The notes under the pieces are model-generated. The model saw nothing but the letters and a program-made list of their open reading frames with translations, made no database searches and was not told the origin of the DNA. Positions 16,076 to 26,045 of a stretch of 64,000 nucleotides of DNA are shown here, piece after piece; position 1 is the first letter of the stretch; each line of letters opens with the position of its first letter. The position numbers and the translations under genes were made by a program. Source of the stretch: Cellvibrionaceae bacterium (GTDB taxonomy: Bacteria > Pseudomonadota > Gammaproteobacteria > Pseudomonadales > Cellvibrionaceae). The DNA is taken from NCBI GenBank assembly GCA_028281575.1, contig JANQJP010000089.1:1-64000 (forward strand), in the 5' to 3' direction.

Positions 16076-17398
16076 CTAAAGCTGTTCCGCATACAAGTCA
16101 TATTCGTCTGCGCCGGTAATTTCAACATCGATAAAATCACCGACGCTTACGTTTTGCGTTTGGACAACGTGTACAAGTCCATCAATTTCGGGCGCATCTG
16201 CGTAAGTGCGCGCAATAGCCGAGCCATCTTCGCGCAATTCATCCACAAGCACCTGCATTTCCCAGCCAATGCGTTCATTAAGTTTTGCTGCAGAAATTTC
16301 CTGCTGAACCTGCATAAATCTTTCCCAGCGATCTTGCTTAATTTCGTCGGGGACATGATCGTCCAGGTTGTTTGCGACTGCGCCTTCGACTGGCGAATAT
16401 TGAAAGCAACCCACACGGTCAAGACGCGCTTCTCTAAGCCAATCGAGCAGCTGCTGAAAATCCTCTTCTGTTTCGCCGGGAAAGCCGACAATAAATGTAG
16501 ATCTAAGCACGAGTTCAGGACACATTTCGCGCCAACGATGGATACGTTCCAGTGTTTTCTCCTGATGCGCCGGTCGTCGCATGGCTTTAAGAATTTTCTC
16601 GCTGGCGTGCTGAAACGGAATATCCAAATAGGGCAGGATGTGCCCCTGGGCCATAAGTGGAATAAGGTCGTCGACATGTGGATACGGGTAGACGTAATGA
16701 AGCCTGACCCAGACACCCATTTCACCGAGCGCCTGACACATTTCCAGCATGCGACTTTTTACCGGGCGCCCCTGCCAAAAGCCGGTGCGGTATTTAATAT
16801 CTACACCGTAAGCACTCGTGTCCTGGGAAATAACAAGCAATTCCCGCGTACCGGCTTTGACCAGGCGTTCGGCCTCATCCAATACTTCACCGACGGGCCG
16901 GCTCACTAAATTGCCGCGCATTGACGGAATAATGCAAAAGGTACAGCGGTGATTGCAGCCTTCAGAAATTTTTAGGTAGGCGTAATGACGCGGAGTAAGT
17001 TTCACTCCTTGAGGCGGAACCAGGTCGACAAAGGGATCGTGATCGGTGCTCGGCGGCACAAATTCATGCACTGCCCCTACAACTTCTTCGTATTGTGCGG
17101 GCCCGGAAACGGCTAACACGTCGGGATAGGCATCGCGAATCACGGTGTCGTCCCCCATGCAGCCAGTAACAATCACACGACCGTTTTCGTTCATCGCTTC
17201 GCCGATGGCGTCAAGCGATTCCTGTTTCGCGCTGTCGATAAATCCGCAGGTATTTACCACAACGACGTCGGCATCCTGATAACTTGGCACAACTTGATAG
17301 CCGTCAGTCTTGAGTTGCGTCAGAATGCGCTCAGAGTCAACCAGGGCCTTGGGACAGCCGAGCGATACAAAGCCTACTGTAGGTGTTTTATTCGTCAT
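16076..17398 (-). CDS. rimO: Ribosomal protein S12 methylthiotransferase RimO
   Basis: 440 residues. This radical-SAM enzyme adds a methylthio group to Asp88 of ribosomal protein S12. The N-terminal MTTase domain has [12 protein letters not shown] with its cluster cysteine, plus VNTCGF and TGCMG. The radical-SAM CxxxCxxC is CNHRCTFC near 148-155. The C-terminal TRAM domain ends in [12 protein letters not shown]. The upstream GNAT gene overlaps its start by 4 bases. Confidence 0.97.
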   Translation of the reverse strand: MTNKTPTVGFVSLGCPKALVDSERILTQLKTDGYQVVPSYQDADVVVVNTCGFIDSAKQESLDAIGEAMNENGRVIVTGCMGDDTVIRDAYPDVLAVSGPAQYEEVVGAVHEFVPPSTDHDPFVDLVPPQGVKLTPRHYAYLKISEGCNHRCTFCIIPSMRGNLVSRPVGEVLDEAERLVKAGTRELLVISQDTSAYGVDIKYRTGFWQGRPVKSRMLEMCQALGEMGVWVRLHYVYPYPHVDDLIPLMAQGHILPYLDIPFQHASEKILKAMRRPAHQEKTLERIHRWREMCPELVLRSTFIVGFPGETEEDFQQLLDWLREARLDRVGCFQYSPVEGAVANNLDDHVPDEIKQDRWERFMQVQQEISAAKLNERIGWEMQVLVDELREDGSAIARTYADAPEIDGLVHVVQTQNVSVGDFIDVEITGADEYDLYAEQL

Positions 17399-17886
17399 AG
17401 TCGTTTCGAAAGAATGGCAACGTTTCGCCCCTGCACTAAGCCGGTACCGGCGGCCTGCCAGCCCAGCTGTTGATAATAGATACTGTGATCACGTGTATAG
17501 AGCATTAGCTCTTTAACGCTGTTGGCAACCGCATAATCACAGACATGGTTTACCAGTGCCTGGCCTATGCCCTGCTTGCGATGTTCTGGTATCACGAAGA
17601 CATTGGTCAACCACTCTGTGCGGCGGTGGTGTTCCGTAAACTGGTAAAACACCAAGCTCGCAGACCCGATGGGTTCATTGTTTAATTCGGCAACAAAGGT
17701 CGTTGGTATCGGCTCATGTTGGAAATGCTCGCGCAGCACCGCCACGCGCTTACCAAAACTTCGCTGCGCCTGCAGGTCAGATGCGTTGGTTCTGCCTTTT
17801 AACCATTCTTGATGATGCCAATTGGCCACGATATCGAGCCATTCCTGCCGTTCAACCAAATCGCGAATAAGAAGACCACGCAACAA
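17395..17886 (-). CDS. GNAT family N-acetyltransferase
   Basis: 163 residues. Acetyl-CoA-binding signature [20 protein letters not shown] near residues 95-114, after [12 protein letters not shown]-terminal [11 protein letters not shown] matches the typical GNAT end. Substrate unknown. It sits between lipA (stop to start with no gap) and rimO (4-base overlap), so it is probably translated with them. Confidence 0.9.
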   Translation of the reverse strand: MLRGLLIRDLVERQEWLDIVANWHHQEWLKGRTNASDLQAQRSFGKRVAVLREHFQHEPIPTTFVAELNNEPIGSASLVFYQFTEHHRRTEWLTNVFVIPEHRKQGIGQALVNHVCDYAVANSVKELMLYTRDHSIYYQQLGWQAAGTGLVQGRNVAILSKRL

Positions 17887-18864
17887 CTACTTAACCACCT
17901 CGCCGTGCGCCTGCTTATCAGCATGATAGGAAGAGCGCACCAGTGGCCCACACGCCGCATGTTTGAAACCAAGCGCATTGGCGGCTTCGGTATACTCCTC
18001 GAATTCATCGGGGTGCACATAACGTTTTACCGGCAAATGATCGCGCGAGGGCTGCAAATATTGTCCGATAGTGAGCATGTCTATATCGTGCTCACGCATG
18101 TCACGCATCACCTGAATAATTTCCTCCTTGGTTTCGCCAAGGCCGACCATCAAACCCGACTTGGTCAACACATCAGTGCGCAGTGCCTTGTACCTGCGCA
18201 AAAGCTCTAACGACCACTTGTAGTTGGCGCCGGGACGCGCCTCGCGATACAGACGCGGCACGGTCTCCAGGTTATGATTGAACACGTCTGGCGCTTGCCC
18301 AGCCAAAATCTCCAGCGCGATATCCATACGCCCTCTGAAGTCAGGTGTGAGTATCTCAACCTGCAGTTCTGGGCTTAGCGCACGCGCTTCGCGGATGCAG
18401 TCGGCAAAGTGTTGTGCACCTCCATCGCGCAAATCGTCGCGATCGACAGAGGTAATAACAACGTACTTTAGTTGCATATCCGCAATGGCTTCGGCCAAAT
18501 TGCGCGGCTCATCGGCATTCAGAGGGTTCGGCTTACCGTGCCCAACATCGCAAAATGGACAGCGCCGGGTGCAAATGTCGCCCATGACCATAAAGGTCGC
18601 GGTGCCGCCGCCAAAGCACTCACTCAAATTGGGGCAGTTCGCCTCTTCGCAAACAGTCGCCAGTTTGTTTTTTCGCAGCAGCTTTTTAATGCGCTCTACC
18701 TCGGGTGAGGCCGACACCCGAATACGAATCCAGTCGGGCTTTCTCAACACACTGTCCGACGCAATCACCTTGACAGGAATGCGTTCAACTTTGTCGGCGT
18801 CGCGCAGTTTTTCGCCTTGCTGAATACGGCGGGTGCGCTTTACTGGAACTGAGCTTTCTGACAT
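17887..18864 (-). CDS. lipA: Lipoyl synthase
   Basis: 325 residues. Radical-SAM enzyme that inserts two sulfurs into octanoyl groups on lipoyl domains. The auxiliary cluster motif is [12 protein letters not shown]; the radical-SAM motif is [13 protein letters not shown]. The C-terminal [10 protein letters not shown] carries the serine that ligates the auxiliary cluster. Downstream of lipB, as usual. Confidence 0.97.
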   Translation of the reverse strand: MSESSVPVKRTRRIQQGEKLRDADKVERIPVKVIASDSVLRKPDWIRIRVSASPEVERIKKLLRKNKLATVCEEANCPNLSECFGGGTATFMVMGDICTRRCPFCDVGHGKPNPLNADEPRNLAEAIADMQLKYVVITSVDRDDLRDGGAQHFADCIREARALSPELQVEILTPDFRGRMDIALEILAGQAPDVFNHNLETVPRLYREARPGANYKWSLELLRRYKALRTDVLTKSGLMVGLGETKEEIIQVMRDMREHDIDMLTIGQYLQPSRDHLPVKRYVHPDEFEEYTEAANALGFKHAACGPLVRSSYHADKQAHGEVVK

Positions 18865-18933
18865 GGGACCTGCTTGTGTAAATTAAGGAAGGGCGTGAAA
18901 TCGTTTACAAAAGTATAGAGGAAGGCTTTAGCT

Positions 18934-19596
18934 CTAGACAGCTTCCTCAACAAGCGCCTGCTCGGAGTAGCCAAGCGCAAGGGCAAGCATCATAGCGTAT
19001 TTTCGTTGAAAACTCTCGAATGAAGGCAAACGCGCTGGATCTAGCAAGTCTTTTACCTGAACCATGGCAAGATCGGGATAGCCGCAGGGGTTGATATCTA
19101 AAAAAGGCGTCAAGTCCATCGCGAAATTAATCGCGACGCCGTGAAAGCTGTAACCTTTGCGCACACGTAAACCCAGCGACGCGATTTTTTTGTCATCGAC
19201 GTAGACGCCGGGCGCTTCGGGTTTTGCCGCCGCTTGAATACCATAATCTTTCAAGCAGTTTACAACCGAGTCTTCGAGCCGGGAAACCAAAGCCCTGACA
19301 CTCAAACCACGGCGCTTTAAATCGATAAGCGGATAGGCGATAACTTGCCCGGGCCCGTGGTAAGTCACTTGGCCGCCGCGATCACTCTGCACTACGGGAA
19401 TATCCGGGCGCAGGCGCAACAGGTGTTCGGGTTTTCCCGCTTGCCCCTGGGTGAACACTGGCTCGTGCTCGAGCAGCCAAAGCTCATCGACGGTTTGCGC
19501 ACTGCGTTCATCGGTAAAACGCCGCATTTGTTGCCAGATGGGTTCATAGGCACAGCGACCGAAGAAACGAAGTTTTAACTGGAGAGACAAAAGCAA
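18934..19596 (-). CDS. lipB: Octanoyltransferase LipB
   Basis: 220 residues. Moves octanoate from acyl carrier protein to lipoyl domains, the step before LipA. Family motifs: [17 protein letters not shown] (about 80-96), [19 protein letters not shown] with the catalytic lysine, and INPCGYPDL with the catalytic cysteine. The stop lies 69 bases before lipA. Upstream is ybeD. Confidence 0.96.
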   Translation of the reverse strand: MLLSLQLKLRFFGRCAYEPIWQQMRRFTDERSAQTVDELWLLEHEPVFTQGQAGKPEHLLRLRPDIPVVQSDRGGQVTYHGPGQVIAYPLIDLKRRGLSVRALVSRLEDSVVNCLKDYGIQAAAKPEAPGVYVDDKKIASLGLRVRKGYSFHGVAINFAMDLTPFLDINPCGYPDLAMVQVKDLLDPARLPSFESFQRKYAMMLALALGYSEQALVEEAV

Positions 19597-19617
19597 CCTA
19601 CACGATGCGCGGGATCA

Positions 19618-19890
19618 TTACAGAACCATTTTTGTTTCAGGTATCGCCGTAAGCGCCGTGTGGAGTGCCTGCAGCTGATCGACACCCGTAGCGGTAATCA
19701 ATACGGTAATAGAGCGAAAGCTGCCTTTGCTGCTGACGCGCACACGGATTTTATCGCGCGCAAAACCGGGGGCATATTGTTCTACCACAGACAAAACTTT
19801 GCTCTGGTAGCCATCGCTGTGCTCGCCCATGATTTTCACTGGATAATCGGCACAGGGAAATTCGATTTTCGGCGGCTGCGCTTCCGTCAC
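19618..19890 (-). CDS. ybeD: DUF493 family protein YbeD
   Basis: 90 residues, ferredoxin-like ACT-type fold family. PCADYPVKIMGEHSDGYQSK and VSSKGSFRSITVLITATGVD match it. Conserved between dacA and lipB in gammaproteobacteria; exact role unclear, a regulatory role is often suggested. Its start is 6 bases downstream of the dacA stop. Confidence 0.93.
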   Translation of the reverse strand: MTEAQPPKIEFPCADYPVKIMGEHSDGYQSKVLSVVEQYAPGFARDKIRVRVSSKGSFRSITVLITATGVDQLQALHTALTAIPETKMVL

Positions 19891-19896
19891 GGAACC

Positions 19897-21072
19897 TTAT
19901 TCCCCCTGGACCATAAGCATCAGATTGTCCCAAATACGTGCAATAAAGCCGGCCTCTTCTATGGCACTCGCAGCGACCAGCCCCTGCTCGGCAACTACCT
20001 CACCGTCAAGACTGACTATCAGTTTACCCAGCTCCTGTCCCTGGCTGAGAGGTGCCTTGATAACGCTGTCAATCTGAGTCTCGACCACGAGATTTTTGCG
20101 ACTGCCGCGCGGGATGGTGGCGATAATATCTTCGGCCAGGGCCAATTCAACTTGCTGCTCCATCCCCCCCCAGACACGCTGGCTCAGCTGATCGAGCGCC
20201 TGGTTAGCTGAATACAGCTTATGCGTGGAATAGTAGCGAAACCCATAAGCGAGCATGCGCTGCGATTCCTTAGCGCGAATATCCTCGGTACGCGTGCCCA
20301 TCACGACGGATATGAGTCGCATACCATTGCGCTTTTCAGAGGCTACTAAACAGTAGCCCGCCTCGTTTGTATGTCCGGTTTTTAAGCCATCCACATATTT
20401 ATTGTGAAACAGCAATTTATTTCTATTCGGCTGATTAATGCCGTTGTGCTTGAAATACTTTTCAGCATAAATGTCGTAATGTTCCGGGTGATCATTAATC
20501 ACCGCTTTGGCGAGCAGTGATAAATCCCGTGCTGTTGTGAGATGTCCCTCTGCGGGTAAACCTGAGGAATTAACATAGTAGGTATTGGTCATTCCCAATA
20601 GCTGTGCCTGTTGATTCATCACATCCGCAAATGCGTCTTCGCTCCCGGCAACGTGCTCAGCGAGCGCAATCGAGGCATCGTTACCCGACTGAATAATCAC
20701 CCCGCGCATCAGGTCGATAACCGGAACCTCCGAGCGCGCTTCAAGATACATCGTTGAACCATCGGTAATCGCACCGCCTTTTCGCCAGGCATTGTCGCTC
20801 ACCCGAACGAGATCAGTTTCGTTTAAACGCCCCGCTAAAATTTCCTCCGAAACAATATAACTCGTCATCATTTTCGTCAGACTCGCAGGCGCCACCGCAT
20901 CGTCAGCATTGTGCTCCATCAAAATTTTGCCCGTGTCCGCATCTACCAGCAGGTAGGCTTTAGCGGTCAACTGCGGCGGCGCCGGAATGATAATTTGGGA
21001 TGCAAGAGAGCTTATTGAACATACAATTGCAAATAGACCGAGAACAACAACTGACAAGTGTCGTGAGCGCAT
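19897..21072 (-). CDS. dacA: D-Ala-D-Ala carboxypeptidase (PBP5/6 type)
   Basis: 391 residues with a cleavable signal peptide (to about residue 25). The penicillin-binding motifs are SLTK, SGN (IQSGNDAS) and KTG (GLKTGHTNEAGYC). The C-terminal domain ends in the amphipathic helix ARIWDNLMLMVQGE that anchors PBP5 proteins to the inner membrane. It trims the terminal D-Ala of peptidoglycan stem peptides. Confidence 0.96.
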   Translation of the reverse strand: MRSRHLSVVVLGLFAIVCSISSLASQIIIPAPPQLTAKAYLLVDADTGKILMEHNADDAVAPASLTKMMTSYIVSEEILAGRLNETDLVRVSDNAWRKGGAITDGSTMYLEARSEVPVIDLMRGVIIQSGNDASIALAEHVAGSEDAFADVMNQQAQLLGMTNTYYVNSSGLPAEGHLTTARDLSLLAKAVINDHPEHYDIYAEKYFKHNGINQPNRNKLLFHNKYVDGLKTGHTNEAGYCLVASEKRNGMRLISVVMGTRTEDIRAKESQRMLAYGFRYYSTHKLYSANQALDQLSQRVWGGMEQQVELALAEDIIATIPRGSRKNLVVETQIDSVIKAPLSQGQELGKLIVSLDGEVVAEQGLVAASAIEEAGFIARIWDNLMLMVQGE

Positions 21073-21169
21073 AAGATTGGAAAAACCTTGAGTTAACAGA
21101 TGGTATTTGTGACTTTATAGATCACGCAATTGTAACAAAGGTTCCAGCAAATGGTGAGTACTAGACCAA

Positions 21170-22033
21170 CTACTTGAGGACACGCACGGGCTCGGGAAGC
21201 CCCTTGCTCATCAGCTCTGATTTGAGCGCAATCAGCGTCAGCTCATCGGGAATCGGGCCGATTTGCACACGGTAAATATCGCTGCTATTGGCGAGTTTCG
21301 CGTGATTCACATTGACGGGGTAGCGTGTGAGAATCGAGGTTTTTTGCTGCATGGCCTGCGCCGCACCATGATCGGAAAATGCACCAACCTGCAAGAAGCG
21401 CTCTCCCACACCCTCACTCTTCGAAGTTGTTTTAGGCGCAGGTGCTGAGGGGCGCGATTTTGCTGATGGTGTATAAGTGCTGGGATCAATATATTCGACC
21501 TTAACTTTTGCAGTGCCTGCATCGACATAGCCGAGCTTTTGCGCACCGGCATAGCTCAAGTCAATAATTCGACCCTTTTCAAACGGGCCCCGGTCATTAA
21601 CACGCACGATCGCACTGCGTCCATTTTCCAAATTTGTTACCCGCACATAGGATGGAATCGGCAGAGTTTTGTGGGCAGCCGTCATCGCGTACATATCGTA
21701 CTTTTCACCGTTCGACGTTGAGTTTCCGTGAAACTTAACGCCATACCACGAGGCCATACCCTTTTCTTTGTAACCGTCGGGGCTTTCCATCACCCGATAG
21801 ACAACACCCATGACTTTGTAAGGGCTTTTATTGCCCGCCTTTGTACGCTTTTCAACTTTGGGCACCGCATCGGGAACATGACTGACATCGATGCGCTTTG
21901 ACGGCCCCCTGTCTTTTTCGGCTGTGGGAATAATATTGACCAAGCCGTCTTCATCTCTCGGCGTGTAACTCGTGCACGCGCTCAACGTGAGCAAAAATGC
22001 GGGCGCGACCAAATACAAAATACACTTCATCAT
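21170..22033 (-). CDS. rlpA: Septal ring lytic transglycosylase RlpA
   Basis: 287 residues. Lipoprotein (lipobox LSAC) with a double-psi beta-barrel: GMASWYGVKFHGNSTSNGEK, then RVNDRGPFEKGRIIDLS with the catalytic Asp. A C-terminal SPOR domain (FLQVGAFSDHGAAQAMQQK) targets denuded glycan at the septum. Its start overlaps the rodA stop by 1 base. Confidence 0.95.
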   Translation of the reverse strand: MMKCILYLVAPAFLLTLSACTSYTPRDEDGLVNIIPTAEKDRGPSKRIDVSHVPDAVPKVEKRTKAGNKSPYKVMGVVYRVMESPDGYKEKGMASWYGVKFHGNSTSNGEKYDMYAMTAAHKTLPIPSYVRVTNLENGRSAIVRVNDRGPFEKGRIIDLSYAGAQKLGYVDAGTAKVKVEYIDPSTYTPSAKSRPSAPAPKTTSKSEGVGERFLQVGAFSDHGAAQAMQQKTSILTRYPVNVNHAKLANSSDIYRVQIGPIPDELTLIALKSELMSKGLPEPVRVLK

Positions 22034-23178
22034 TACTTTTTCGTTTTACTCTCAGTAGATATTGCCATCAGAATGCCGAAACCCAGCATAAGGGTTATCA
22101 GCGATGTTCCACCCAAACTTACCAGCGGCAGCGGCACCCCCACCACCGGGAGCAAACCTGCGACCATGCCGATATTGACAAATACATAGACAAAAAAAGT
22201 CAATGTAATGCTGGACGCCAGCAATCGATTAAAAGTGGTGCTGGCCTGCCACGCGATAAGCAAACCTCTTATGACAATAGCAAAATATAGTGCAATAAGC
22301 AGGAGAACGCCGGCCAGGCCAAATTCTTCTGCAAGCGCGGCGATGATAAAATCTGTGTGGCTCTCGGGCAGAAAATCAAGCTGGGACTGGGTTCCCTTCA
22401 GCCAACCTTTCCCTGAAAAACCACCCGAGCCAATTGATATTTTTGCCTGAATCGCATTCCAACCCGCACCGAGTTTATCCGCTTCGGGATTAAACAAGGT
22501 TGTCACACGCCGCTTTTGGTAGTCCTCGAGCACGTAATGCCAAATCGGCCAAAGGCTCACCAGCAGCATGACCAGGCTGCCTAAAATAAAGCGCCAGCGC
22601 AGCCCCGCCATAAACAGCACAATTAAACCGGACGTACATATCAGTAACGAGGTACCGAGATCTGGCTGTTTCAAAATAAGAACCGCTGGCAGTGCAATAA
22701 TGAGCAGCCCCAGCAAAACCTGGCCAAATTTAGGTGGCAACATACGCACGGACAAATATGCCGCAACAGCAACCGGAACCGCGATTTTCAGCGCTTCGGC
22801 AGGTTGAAATCGAATAAACCCCAAACTCAACCAGCGCTGCGCGCCCTTTGCGTTAACGCCGAAGAAATAGGTCAAAATCAACAACACAATGCCTATCCCA
22901 TAAAACCACGGTGACCAGCGCATCAAAGATTTCATATCGAGTTGCGCAACGGTAAACATCGCACAGTAAGCGATGATATAAAAAACCAATTGCCGCTTCA
23001 TCATCGACAAACTCTCCCCACTGGCACTATACAAAGCCAGCAAGCCAAAAATTGTCAGCGCAACTAAAAGCAATAACAATATGAGGTCAATATGCACGCG
23101 CCGCAACATGCTTTCGCTCTTGGAAAAATGTGCGCCTGAGTCTGGCAACCGCCGAATAAAGTCTGTTTTATTGTGCAC
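22033..23178 (-). CDS. rodA: Rod-shape SEDS glycosyltransferase RodA
   Basis: 381 residues, about ten membrane segments. SEDS polymerase of the elongasome, paired with PBP2. Family motifs: LALYSASGESLSMMKRQ, GAQRWLSLGFIRFQPAE, KQPDLGTSL, and the conserved GVPLPLVSLGGTSL near the C-terminus. It overlaps mrdA by 11 bases. Confidence 0.97.
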   Translation of the reverse strand: MHNKTDFIRRLPDSGAHFSKSESMLRRVHIDLILLLLLVALTIFGLLALYSASGESLSMMKRQLVFYIIAYCAMFTVAQLDMKSLMRWSPWFYGIGIVLLILTYFFGVNAKGAQRWLSLGFIRFQPAEALKIAVPVAVAAYLSVRMLPPKFGQVLLGLLIIALPAVLILKQPDLGTSLLICTSGLIVLFMAGLRWRFILGSLVMLLVSLWPIWHYVLEDYQKRRVTTLFNPEADKLGAGWNAIQAKISIGSGGFSGKGWLKGTQSQLDFLPESHTDFIIAALAEEFGLAGVLLLIALYFAIVIRGLLIAWQASTTFNRLLASSITLTFFVYVFVNIGMVAGLLPVVGVPLPLVSLGGTSLITLMLGFGILMAISTESKTKK

Positions 23179-25048
23179 TTTCGTAAGCCTCGAGATACGC
23201 GATTATCACCCGCTTGGCGACTTCGCCGGCCAGACTTGATTTTTCACCATTTTCAAGCACAACCGAGACTGCAATTTTTGGATTTGAATAAGGTGCAAAA
23301 GCGACAAATAGCGCGTGGTCGCGATTGCGTTCTGACAGCGCCTCGCTATCGTATTCCTCATCCTGGGCAATGCTTACCACTTGGGCTGTACCGGTTTTTC
23401 CCGCCATGGTGAAATTCAGGTTTTTATTTATGCTCGTTGCCGTTCCGCGAAAAGAATGGACCACGTCGCGCATACTGCGCAATATATATTCCCAATTGGC
23501 TTGGTCTCCCTGATAAACACTGCGAACAACTTTTTCCGTTTCAGCATCGCCAATTTTTTTTGCGATTTTAGGTTCGACAAATTCGCCCCTGCGCGCTAAA
23601 GCTGCTGTCATTGCTGCAAGTTGAAGGGGGGTAACAAGCACATCGCCCTGTCCGATGCTCATATTCAAGCTGTTACCGGGATACCAACTTAAACCACGCG
23701 CGCGTTTTTTCCAGGCACGCGACGGCCACAGTCCCATGCGTTCACTTGGAACATCAATATTGGTTTGACTACCCAAACCGAAAAACGAGCCAAAGGCGTG
23801 CATCCGATCAACCCCCATGCGTCGCCCAATATCGTAAAAGAAAATATCGCAGGACTCGACAATCGCCTGATACAAATCCACGTTATCCCCGTGCCCTTCA
23901 CGCTTCCACTCGCGATAAAGGCGATTATCGTTTTCAAGCTGATAAAATCCCCGATCAACAATGCGGGTTTGCGGCGTAACAATGTCGTGCTGTAAAGCGC
24001 CGAGTCCAAGCACGGGTTTAATCGTCGAGCCAGGCGGATACTGTCCTTGAACAGCGCGGTTAAATAACGGCAGGTCGCGACTTGTATTGAGCAAACGATA
24101 ATTTTTTTCCGAAATACCTGTGACAAAAAGATTGGGATCATAGGAGGGAGAACTTAATAAGGTGAGCACACCACCGGTTTCAATATCGATCGCGACGACC
24201 GCACCGCGTCGTCCCTGCATCGCGTCACGCGCCTCAATTTGCAGCTCTGCATCCAAGTAGAGTTCTATATTTTTTCCCGCAGCTGGATTTATTGTATCGA
24301 TGACATGAAGCACCCTGCCCCGGGCATCCGTTTCAATTTTTTCCTGGCCGACTTCTCCATGCAACACCGATTCATAATATTTTTCGAGTCCAGTTTTGCC
24401 AATACTTTGCGTGCCTGCATATTGGTGCAGCTGCTCTTTGGAGAAACCCGCTTGCTCCGCTTCATTTATTCGACCAACATAACCGGCGACGTGTGTAAAT
24501 AAATCACCATAGGGATAGTAACGTACCAACTGGCCTGCGACTTCGACACCATCGAAAGAAAACTCATTGACCGCTATGCGCGCAAGTTCTTCTTCGGTCA
24601 GATTATATTTGAGTGCAACAGCTTCGTACGGGCGGCGGCGCCACTTCAGCGCGCGATAAAAATTTTTCTTGTCTCTCTCGGTAATTTCGACGAGTTCGCC
24701 CAACCTGGCGATGGTGTATTCAAGATCCTTCACCCTTTCTACGGTAAGCGTGAGCGTGGAGACCGCACGATTATCGGCAATAATTTTTCCTCGGGCGTCG
24801 AAAAACAAACCCCGGTTTGGGGCAACGGGGCGAACCTGAATACGATTTCTATCTGACTGTGTAGAATAGCTTTGAAAATTTTTTACCTGCAAATCGTAAA
24901 AACGCGCAATGATCACGGATAGCAAAATAAGCACCATCAGGCCGCAAAACGCAATTCGTCGACGAAAAATTCGAATTTCATTTTGATGATCTTTGAAATG
25001 ATGGTGATCGCCGCTGATACGCGCTTTTACAAAGTCAGGTCGAATCAT
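23168..25048 (-). CDS. mrdA: Penicillin-binding protein 2 (transpeptidase)
   Basis: 626 residues. One N-terminal membrane anchor (about 33-50), a dimerisation domain, and a class B transpeptidase with STIK (in PPGSTIKPVLG), SCD (ESCDIFFYDIG) and KTG (AGKTGTAQ). It crosslinks side-wall peptidoglycan with RodA. It starts one base after the rlmH stop. Confidence 0.97.
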   Translation of the reverse strand: MIRPDFVKARISGDHHHFKDHQNEIRIFRRRIAFCGLMVLILLSVIIARFYDLQVKNFQSYSTQSDRNRIQVRPVAPNRGLFFDARGKIIADNRAVSTLTLTVERVKDLEYTIARLGELVEITERDKKNFYRALKWRRRPYEAVALKYNLTEEELARIAVNEFSFDGVEVAGQLVRYYPYGDLFTHVAGYVGRINEAEQAGFSKEQLHQYAGTQSIGKTGLEKYYESVLHGEVGQEKIETDARGRVLHVIDTINPAAGKNIELYLDAELQIEARDAMQGRRGAVVAIDIETGGVLTLLSSPSYDPNLFVTGISEKNYRLLNTSRDLPLFNRAVQGQYPPGSTIKPVLGLGALQHDIVTPQTRIVDRGFYQLENDNRLYREWKREGHGDNVDLYQAIVESCDIFFYDIGRRMGVDRMHAFGSFFGLGSQTNIDVPSERMGLWPSRAWKKRARGLSWYPGNSLNMSIGQGDVLVTPLQLAAMTAALARRGEFVEPKIAKKIGDAETEKVVRSVYQGDQANWEYILRSMRDVVHSFRGTATSINKNLNFTMAGKTGTAQVVSIAQDEEYDSEALSERNRDHALFVAFAPYSNPKIAVSVVLENGEKSSLAGEVAKRVIIAYLEAYESAQ

Positions 25049-25049
25049 T

Positions 25050-25517
25050 TTATTTGTGATAGGGGTGGTTGTTCAAAATAGTCCAACCGCGATACAGCTG
25101 CTCAATTAAAACAATGCGAACAAGAGGGTGGGGCATGGTGAGTTCGGACAGAGACCAGCGCATATCTGCTCTTGCCAAACACCGACTGGCCAGGCCATCG
25201 GGCCCGCCAATTAAAAAATATAATGGTCTCGGATCTTGCTGCCATTGCGCCATATGTTCCGCCAGCACCTCAGTGCTAAATGCACGTCCAGAAACATCGA
25301 GCGCAATCACGTTAGCCGCAGTGGGAAGGGTGGCCATAATTTGGTCTCCTTCTGCATCGATTAACTTACCGATATTCGCATTTTTACCACGTTTCGCCAC
25401 CGCCAGTTCAACACACTTGGGCTTCCATTCTGGCGGCAGGCGTTTTTCATATTCCGAGTAAGCAATTTGAACCCATGTGGGCATTTTGGTTCCGACGGCG
25501 ACAAGATGCGTTTTCAT
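25050..25517 (-). CDS. rlmH: 23S rRNA pseudouridine-1915 N3-methyltransferase RlmH
   Basis: 155 residues, the usual size for this SPOUT methyltransferase. The knotted SAM site shows as YFLIGGPDGL followed by SLSELTMPHPLVRIVLIEQLYR, and it ends with the typical NNHPYHK. Operon with mrdA and, upstream, rsfS. Confidence 0.97.
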   Translation of the reverse strand: MKTHLVAVGTKMPTWVQIAYSEYEKRLPPEWKPKCVELAVAKRGKNANIGKLIDAEGDQIMATLPTAANVIALDVSGRAFSTEVLAEHMAQWQQDPRPLYFLIGGPDGLASRCLARADMRWSLSELTMPHPLVRIVLIEQLYRGWTILNNHPYHK

Positions 25518-25586
25518 TCTATAAAACGGCCGCGATGGTTTTAGACAAGAAGTTGTGTTTTCGAGGCCAGCGCTGCGCCAGTCCGA

Positions 25587-25940
25587 TCAGGAAGATTCTT
25601 CATCAGACTTGCGCGACGCGGGTTCGAGCGACCAAAGTTTTTCGAGCTCGTAGAAATCTCTCGTTGCCTGCAACATAAGATGGACCACCATTTCACCGAA
25701 ATCGACGAGCACCCACTCGCCCGTTTCCGTGCCTTCAACACCCAATGACCGAAAACCGCTTTGCTTACTTTCTTCGACAACATTATTGGCGAGCGATTTT
25801 ACGTGGCGGTTTGATGTCCCTGTTGCAATAACTAAAGTGTCCATCACATCGGTAAGCTCTTTGACATCAAGAACAGTCACGTCCTTTGCTTTTAAATCAT
25901 CGAGCGCATCTTCGACAATGGCTTGTAAGGATTTAGACAT
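25587..25940 (-). CDS. rsfS: Ribosome silencing factor RsfS
   Basis: 117 residues. Binds L14 and blocks subunit joining in starvation. The family core is DVTVLDVKELTDVMDTLVIATG and SNRHVKSLANNV, then GEWVLVDFGEMVVHLM. The nicotinate-nucleotide adenylyltransferase gene nadD, commonly just upstream in relatives, is absent; proA is there instead. Confidence 0.96.
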   Translation of the reverse strand: MSKSLQAIVEDALDDLKAKDVTVLDVKELTDVMDTLVIATGTSNRHVKSLANNVVEESKQSGFRSLGVEGTETGEWVLVDFGEMVVHLMLQATRDFYELEKLWSLEPASRKSDEESS

Positions 25941-26045
25941 ATGTTTTATTGATTTATCTCTATAAGTGTATTAAAACCTGTTAAAAGGCGTCGTTCCAAG
26001 AAAGCGGCTAAAAATACGTGTTTAAAGCCGTAAAAAAGCGCATGC

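Noticed and set aside
16016-16909. 297-codon plus-strand ORF opposite rimO
   Set aside because: Pure antisense shadow of rimO; no protein features and no ribosome site.
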